Notes under the pieces: generated by a model
Databases searched by the model: none
Seen by the model: only the letters and a program-made list of their open reading frames with translations
What the model was told of the DNA's origin: nothing
Position numbers and translations under genes: made by a program
Shown: positions 23,882-27,933 of the stretch, one piece after another
How positions within the stretch are numbered: position 1 is the first letter of the stretch
Layout: every line of letters starts with the position of its first letter
Assembly (NCBI GenBank): GCA_964522445.1
Contig: CAZFUY010000028.1
Coordinates: 1 to 27,933, forward strand
Origin: CAZFUY01 sp964522445
GTDB lineage: Bacteria > Pseudomonadota > Gammaproteobacteria > SZUA-229
Length of the DNA stretch: 27,933 bases
Direction: 5' to 3'

Positions 23882-25072
23882 TTATTGGCCTTTGTTTCGA
23901 AATCGTTTCCAGTGGCGAATAATTTTTAAACGTATAGATGTAGTGTCCACCAGGCGAATAATGTTGCCCCAGAACCAGATCTTTATTTTTCTAATAAAAG
24001 AGCGTTTATGCCATTGATCCAGAGTTACTTCTACACTGTTTGAAAAATCAGTTTCAAACATATTAATAACAGATTTTGCAAAAATATCATCTTCTATTTC
24101 CTGATTGGCATCCAGATTCCAGCGCAAATTCCAGCGATCAATATTACATGAACCAAGTGTTGTCCATGAATCACAGAGCATTATTTTGGCATGCATAAAC
24201 CGTGGCTGGTATTCAAATATATGAATGCCATCTTTGAGCATGCGTGAATAATAGCGTTGGGTAAGATAACGAACCATTGGGTGATCTGTAACAGGGCCGG
24301 GTATTAGCAAACGTACATCAATGCCGTGTAATGCGGCTCGTCTGAGTGCTCGGCGTAACTTTTGTGAAGGTGCAAAATAGGCTGTGCTCATCCACACCCT
24401 TTTCTCAGCGCGTCTTACATGATTTAAAAAAGAACGTTTTATCTCCAGAAAACGAGGTCCTTCTGTCATGGCAACTCGCCCCTTTTGCTGGCCGACAGGA
24501 ATGCTCTGTGTTTTAAGCTGTATTTTTTCTTCTGACCAGTGTGACCAGTTATTTACAAAAAGAGACTGCCATTGCAAAACATTAGGTCCCTGTATTTTAA
24601 CCATGTTTTCACGCCAGTTAGTTTGTGGTTGTTTTATTGAATCAAATTCATCAACAAAACCTGCACCACCAACAAAGGCCGTGTGGCCATCAATAACAAG
24701 TAGCTTTCTATGGTCTCTAAATAAAAGTAATTTGTGCTTATGAATTTGGAGAGGATTGTAAAAGCATAATTTTACTTTACTATTTTTAAGCTGGTTTTTA
24801 TCATCATCAGTTAATGTGCGAGAGCCAAAATCATCCAGTAATAAATAAACAGAAACATTGCGTTTAGCGGCATCAGCAAGTGCTGTAAAAAAACGCTGAC
24901 TAATATGACCTGGCTGTACCAGATACATCTCCAGCAGGATATAATCATTTGCCTGGTAAATGCTATCTAACATGGCAGAAAAAAATACAGGGCCATCAAT
25001 CAATAGCTTGAAATGATTGCCTGTTTGCCATGGAAAGCGATAGTTATGCTGGTGTGATAAGTTGACTTGCAT
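23882..25072 (-). CDS. Cardiolipin synthase / phospholipase D family (ClsB-like)
   Basis: This 396-residue protein has two complete HKD motifs: 'HRKLLVIDG' (H121, K123, D128) with the following GGAGF, and 'HAKIMLCD' (H294, K296, D301) with the following GSCNID. Length and layout match ClsB/ClsC-type enzymes (E. coli ClsB is 413 aa), and like ClsB it lacks N-terminal membrane helices. The C-terminus is basic ('HKRSFIRKIKIWFW...RHWKRFRNKGQ'), suggesting peripheral membrane binding. The expected reaction joins phosphatidylglycerol with a second phospholipid to make cardiolipin. The first motif region has an unusual extra 'HKHKLLLFRDHRK'. It is the first gene of a pair with gloA and diverges from the unknown gene at 25114 over only 41 bases. 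Confidence 0.9.
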   Translation of the reverse strand: MQVNLSHQHNYRFPWQTGNHFKLLIDGPVFFSAMLDSIYQANDYILLEMYLVQPGHISQRFFTALADAAKRNVSVYLLLDDFGSRTLTDDDKNQLKNSKVKLCFYNPLQIHKHKLLLFRDHRKLLVIDGHTAFVGGAGFVDEFDSIKQPQTNWRENMVKIQGPNVLQWQSLFVNNWSHWSEEKIQLKTQSIPVGQQKGRVAMTEGPRFLEIKRSFLNHVRRAEKRVWMSTAYFAPSQKLRRALRRAALHGIDVRLLIPGPVTDHPMVRYLTQRYYSRMLKDGIHIFEYQPRFMHAKIMLCDSWTTLGSCNIDRWNLRWNLDANQEIEDDIFAKSVINMFETDFSNSVEVTLDQWHKRSFIRKIKIWFWGNIIRLVDTTSIRLKIIRHWKRFRNKGQ

Positions 25073-25113
25073 ATTATCTTTTAAAATAAACCTCTTTAAA
25101 CACGGTAGATTAT

Positions 25114-25854
25114 ATGAGTTTTTTAGCCTTTCAAGCTGAACAATATCGAACTGATTTTACAGATGCAACAAAGGAATTAGTACTCGGTCTGTCAGCAAGT
25201 AACGATACTGCTGCAAAAACAGCAATAGAAAAGATGGCTGCTATGCGTCGTAGTATTGATGTAATGGAGAGAGTTGATATTGACCAGCAAAATTCAGCGG
25301 CTAAATCACTTGCTGAAGCAGAAATTACAGAAATAGGGGGGTACGCCCTTACTTTGCTGGATGAGCTTTCTATTGTTGCGGCAAATAAAGGATTGCAGCA
25401 GGTGATGCTGTTATTGCATAGACTGTCATTACCTGTTGCATTATGGGTTGAAAAACACCACGGAAAAGTTAATAAACTGGATATAGTTGTTAATGCCATT
25501 GCAACCTATGCTAACACGCTGACAGATACAGAATCGCTTCTGGCATTATCCAGAGTAATAGAAAAAGTAGCTCATTCAGTAACTGATGAAATTCAGAAAG
25601 ATTTAGAAGCCAGTAATCCAGTGCGTCCCTGGCGTGTACTGAATCTTAACTGGGGCATAGTGGCAACACGTAGTCATAATACAGAGTTAATGACGCATGT
25701 GTTTGATCAGTTAATAAAAAATATACCTGTTGATGCAAAGAATTTTTTCCGGGAAGGTATGCAGCAAATGGATGTTGTGGGTTATCCCGCCCATGTACGA
25801 GAAGTAATGGAAAAATATAGTAAGTTATTGGGTGTTGATGCTGATCTGCATTGA
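25114..25854 (+). CDS. Conserved soluble protein of unknown function
   Basis: This 246-residue protein starts 'MSFLAFQAEQYRTDFTDATKELVLGL' and is predicted almost entirely helical, with no signal peptide, membrane helix, cysteine cluster or catalytic motif that I can see. The central part ('LQQVMLLLHRLSLPVALWVEKHHGKVNKLDIVVNAIATYAN') looks like a family signature, and the tail 'FFREGMQQMDVVGYPAHVREVMEKY' appears conserved in style, but I do not recognise a named family. The codon pattern resembles its neighbours and the frame is clean over its whole length, so it is a real gene. It diverges from the cardiolipin synthase gene and is followed by a palindromic hairpin. Role unknown. Confidence 0.75.
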   Translation: MSFLAFQAEQYRTDFTDATKELVLGLSASNDTAAKTAIEKMAAMRRSIDVMERVDIDQQNSAAKSLAEAEITEIGGYALTLLDELSIVAANKGLQQVMLLLHRLSLPVALWVEKHHGKVNKLDIVVNAIATYANTLTDTESLLALSRVIEKVAHSVTDEIQKDLEASNPVRPWRVLNLNWGIVATRSHNTELMTHVFDQLIKNIPVDAKNFFREGMQQMDVVGYPAHVREVMEKYSKLLGVDADLH

Positions 25855-25868
25855 TTATGCCAGGAACA

Positions 25869-25889
25869 CCCTCTCCCTCAGGGAGAGGG
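25869..25889. repeat. GC-rich hairpin CCCTCTCCC/GGGAGAGGG
   Basis: CCCTCTCCC (25869-25877) pairs perfectly with GGGAGAGGG (25881-25889) around the loop TCA. It sits between two convergent genes (25854 and 25921), where it could stop transcription or protect 3' ends. It lacks a T-run. The sequence matches a short palindrome that I recall as common in many bacterial genomes, so it is likely a REP-type repeat. Confidence 0.6.
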
Positions 25890-25920
25890 GATATAAGAAT
25901 TAAAGTTTTGCGTTTATTTT

Positions 25921-27600
25921 TTAAGGATTAACTGCCCATTTATCAATAAGTTCAAAAAGCTGGTGATCCAGAACAGGTTTGGTTATGCAGTCATCCATCC
26001 CAGCATCGAGAAAAGTTTTTTGTTCATGAGGCAGAGCATGAGCTGTAAGTGCAATAATGGGTGTGTGATTATCTGGTTTTTCAGCACGTAATTTTTCTGT
26101 TACTTCGATGCCATTAAGTTCTGGCATGCGTATATCCATAAGTATTAGATCAAAGTCATCTTTTAGTGCGCTTTCCAGTGCTCTATTGCCATCTTCAGCT
26201 TCTGTTGTTGCTATGCCGCGTTGGCCAAGTAGGGTTGTAATTAGCTTACGGTTAATGGCGTTATCATCGGCTACCAGAACATTTAATCCCGTATATTGTT
26301 TGTTGCCTGTTCTGATTGCGTTGTTTTCTTCTGAGGTTTCCGGACTTTCCCCGGTTTCAATAATGGGTAAATTAATCCAGAAGATAGAGCCATTATTCTG
26401 ATTGTCTTTTATACCAATTGTACCGTGCATTAATTCAATAAGTTGTTTTGAAATAGCCAGTCCTAAACCTGTGCCAGAGTTAGGTTTGTAAATAGAATGA
26501 TTTGCCTGGGTAAATGCTTTAAAGAGATGGTTTTTTTCACTATCTGCTATGCCTTTTCCAGAATCAATAACTTCAATCATTAATTCATTTGTTCCGTCTT
26601 TGTTAATGGTTTCTGCTGTTAAGGTAATTGAACCATTGTCAGTAAATTTTATGGCGTTGCCAATCAGGTTAGCAATGATTTGTCTAAATCGTAATGGGTC
26701 AATAATAATGTGTTCAGGCAGATTATTTTCTAAATGGCATTCAAGCTTAAGTGATTTTATTTCTGCTGAAGCGGAAAATAATCTTGTAACTGAATTCAGG
26801 CACTCCTTAATATTTACAGATTCTGTTTTTAATTCCATTTTTCCTGATTCAATGCGGGAGAAATCCAGTATGTCATTAATAATGGTTAATAAATCATTAA
26901 CAGATGTATTGATAGTATTGACATATTCTGACTGATTTTTATCCAGATTAGTTTTAGATAGTAAATTAGTAAAACCAATAACACCGTTCATGGGAGTACG
27001 AATTTCATGGCTCATATTTGCCAGAAAAAGGCTTTTTGCTTTGTTGGCCTGTTCCGCCTGTTCTTTTGCTTTTATTAAATTTTCTTCAGCAATTTTCTTT
27101 GCAGTAAAGTCGCGGCCTGTGCCTTCAACACCAATGACTTCTCCATCTTCATCTAAAAGAAAACGTGCATTTGTTGACATCCAGATGGTTGATCCATCTT
27201 TGTGTCTTATGGTAATAGGATATTGTTCAACATAACCGTCATTGTTTGCCATTGTTTTTAGAAAAGTTGTACGACCATCAGGATGGGTATAAAAATCAGT
27301 AATTTTATGTCCTATTAATTCATCGGAACTATAACCAAATAAAGGCTCTACTGAGTTTGAAACAAATTGAATAACGCCATCAATATCTGTTCTGTAATAG
27401 GCATCCTGTAGATTATCAAGGATGCCTTTTAATTCGCGTTTAGATGAGCTTAGATTTTTTTCAAGAATTTTATGTTGTTCAAGTTCATCCGCTAATATAG
27501 AAATGTTTTTCCTTAGCTTTCTGGATGAACGTAGCCACAATGCCGTGGTTGTTATTGTGGTGAGAATAAGAAGAATTAGCACCATGTCCATAGCTGTCAT
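25921..27600 (-). CDS. Hybrid sensor histidine kinase (TM-PAS-HisKA-HATPase-REC)
   Basis: This 559-residue protein has one N-terminal membrane helix (about 5-24), a short coiled coil, and a PAS domain with PAC (about 58-170: 'AYYRTDIDGVIQFVSNSVEPLFGYSSDELIG', 'GVEGTGRDFT'). HisKA carries the phospho-accepting His198 in 'NMSHEIRTPMNG'. The HATPase has the N box 'NLIGNAIKF' (N315), G1 DSGKG (346-350) and 'GTGLGLAISKQL'. A C-terminal receiver carries the phosphoacceptor Asp489 in 'LILMDIRMPE' and 'TKPV'. It is BarA-like but has no HPt domain, so phosphate must pass to a separate HPt protein not in this window. GAGGA precedes the ATG. Little of the protein would be periplasmic, so the PAS probably senses a cytoplasmic or redox signal. 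Confidence 0.94.
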   Translation of the reverse strand: MTAMDMVLILLILTTITTTALWLRSSRKLRKNISILADELEQHKILEKNLSSSKRELKGILDNLQDAYYRTDIDGVIQFVSNSVEPLFGYSSDELIGHKITDFYTHPDGRTTFLKTMANNDGYVEQYPITIRHKDGSTIWMSTNARFLLDEDGEVIGVEGTGRDFTAKKIAEENLIKAKEQAEQANKAKSLFLANMSHEIRTPMNGVIGFTNLLSKTNLDKNQSEYVNTINTSVNDLLTIINDILDFSRIESGKMELKTESVNIKECLNSVTRLFSASAEIKSLKLECHLENNLPEHIIIDPLRFRQIIANLIGNAIKFTDNGSITLTAETINKDGTNELMIEVIDSGKGIADSEKNHLFKAFTQANHSIYKPNSGTGLGLAISKQLIELMHGTIGIKDNQNNGSIFWINLPIIETGESPETSEENNAIRTGNKQYTGLNVLVADDNAINRKLITTLLGQRGIATTEAEDGNRALESALKDDFDLILMDIRMPELNGIEVTEKLRAEKPDNHTPIIALTAHALPHEQKTFLDAGMDDCITKPVLDHQLFELIDKWAVNP

Positions 27601-27685
27601 TTTATTTTTTCCTCAAATAATCCTTATAATATTTCAGTCATATGATATCTGAAATATAATTATTGGGAGGGGAGCTATGTTATAA

Positions 27686-27719
27686 AATAATCTATCCGCC
27701 GATAGAAGCGGATATTATT
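27686..27719. repeat. Hairpin upstream of the hybrid kinase
   Basis: AATAAT-ct-ATCCGC (27686-27699) pairs with GCGGAT-ATTATT (27708-27719): 12 bp with a 2-base bulge around an 8-base loop. It lies about 90-120 bases upstream of the kinase start codon. Confidence 0.45.
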
Positions 27720-27789
27720 CTAACAGTTTAGAGGTAAAAATGCCTTTATTTTCTATGAGTCAGACGGGGAGGGGCTAAGATGGATGTAA

Positions 27790-27829
27790 TGCTGCTGTGG
27801 GAATGCTTTAGCCTGTGCCCACAACAGCA
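27790..27829. repeat. Hairpin TGCTGCTGTGGG/CCCACAACAGCA
   Basis: TGCTGCTGTGGG (27790-27801) pairs with CCCACAACAGCA (27818-27829) at 11 of 12 positions around a 16-base loop. It is immediately followed by copy 3 of the 13-mer repeat and may be part of the same small element. Confidence 0.5.
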
Positions 27830-27836
27830 GTAATGT

Positions 27837-27849
27837 TTGATCAGAGTAT
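27837..27849 (+). repeat. 13-mer repeat TTGATCAGAGTAT, copy 3
   Basis: An exact copy, extended by C at 27850 as in copy 2 and preceded by a T as in copy 2 (15 shared bases in all), placed 7 bases after the 27790-27829 hairpin. Confidence 0.6.
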
Positions 27850-27900
27850 CACTGGATTAGTTCTAATGATTTTATTGTCTCAGTACGCTAGTTAAAACTA

Positions 27901-27915
27901 TGCACTTTTAGTGCA
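27901..27915. repeat. Short hairpin at the right edge
   Basis: TGCACT (27901-27906) pairs with AGTGCA (27910-27915) around the loop ttt. It could be the start of an operator or leader for a gene beyond the window. Evidence is weak. Confidence 0.3.
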
Positions 27916-27933
27916 AGACTTTAGTGTTTTTAT

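Larger units (their letters stand above)
27601..27933. other. Gene-free right edge rich in hairpins
   Basis: No coding frame with real features is seen in these 333 bases. The left part must hold the minus-strand promoter and leader of the hybrid kinase, including its GAGGA ribosome binding site. Three hairpins (27686-27719, 27790-27829, 27901-27915) and one copy of the 13-mer repeat (27837-27849) follow. The next gene presumably begins beyond the window. Confidence 0.6.

Noticed and set aside
27837..27850. FNR/ANR-type site in the TTGATCAGAGTATC repeat
   Set aside because: The left half TTGAT fits, but the right half GTATC does not match ATCAA, and one copy is part of a mobile palindrome.

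Overview
The window looks like a chromosomal segment of a free-living, moderately AT-rich gammaproteobacterium outside the enterics (about 40% GC by eye). The evidence is the gene set: FabA/FabB unsaturated fatty acid synthesis, SrkA-type kinase, GloA, RNase D followed by a DUF3549 gene as in Pseudomonas, DUF3135, DUF4426, Ppx/Ppk1 and an SrmB/RhlE-like helicase. I saw no rRNA, tRNA, transposase gene, prophage or CRISPR array. The taxonomic call is an inference from families; no search was run.

Layout. (1) 1-2190 is an AT-rich cell-surface remnant: the N-terminus of a family-4 glycosyltransferase running off the left edge, a frameshifted and internally deleted HAD-type capsule phosphatase (549-774), and an intact SAM methyltransferase. 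(2) 2195-7238 holds a DEAD-box RNA helicase with a TTG start, then polyphosphate genes ppx/gppA and ppk1, which converge and overlap by 4 bases. (3) 7561-10678 is an envelope module: a coiled-coil multi-pass membrane protein, a secreted VWA protein 4 bases downstream, and a FecR-domain periplasmic protein. I cannot tie the first two to a described system. (4) 10942-16256 is mostly housekeeping: DUF3135, a PLP-dependent deaminase/desulfhydrase, a BamE-like exported protein, SrkA, the fabA-fabB pair and a DUF4426 protein. (5) 16431-19303 has two tandem paralogues joining a cNMP-binding-like N-terminus to an HDOD domain, separated by a nested inverted-repeat element. (6) 19346-22206 has a LexA-like autoprotease without a DNA-binding domain, an 89-bp palindromic MITE/REP element, and a DUF3549-RNase D pair. 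(7) 22274-27600 carries a GGDEF diguanylate cyclase, a cardiolipin synthase-glyoxalase I pair, a conserved unknown protein and a hybrid histidine kinase. (8) 27601-27933 is gene-free but rich in hairpins.

The window is therefore a chromosomal backbone of lipid, polyphosphate, RNA and stress functions. It is seeded with signalling genes (HDOD, c-di-GMP, hybrid kinase) and small non-coding repeats. The items most worth a second look are the membrane/VWA/FecR module, the HTH-less LexA-like protein beside a MITE, the decayed capsule phosphatase, and a 13-mer (TTGATCAGAGTAT) found exactly three times in intergenic DNA.
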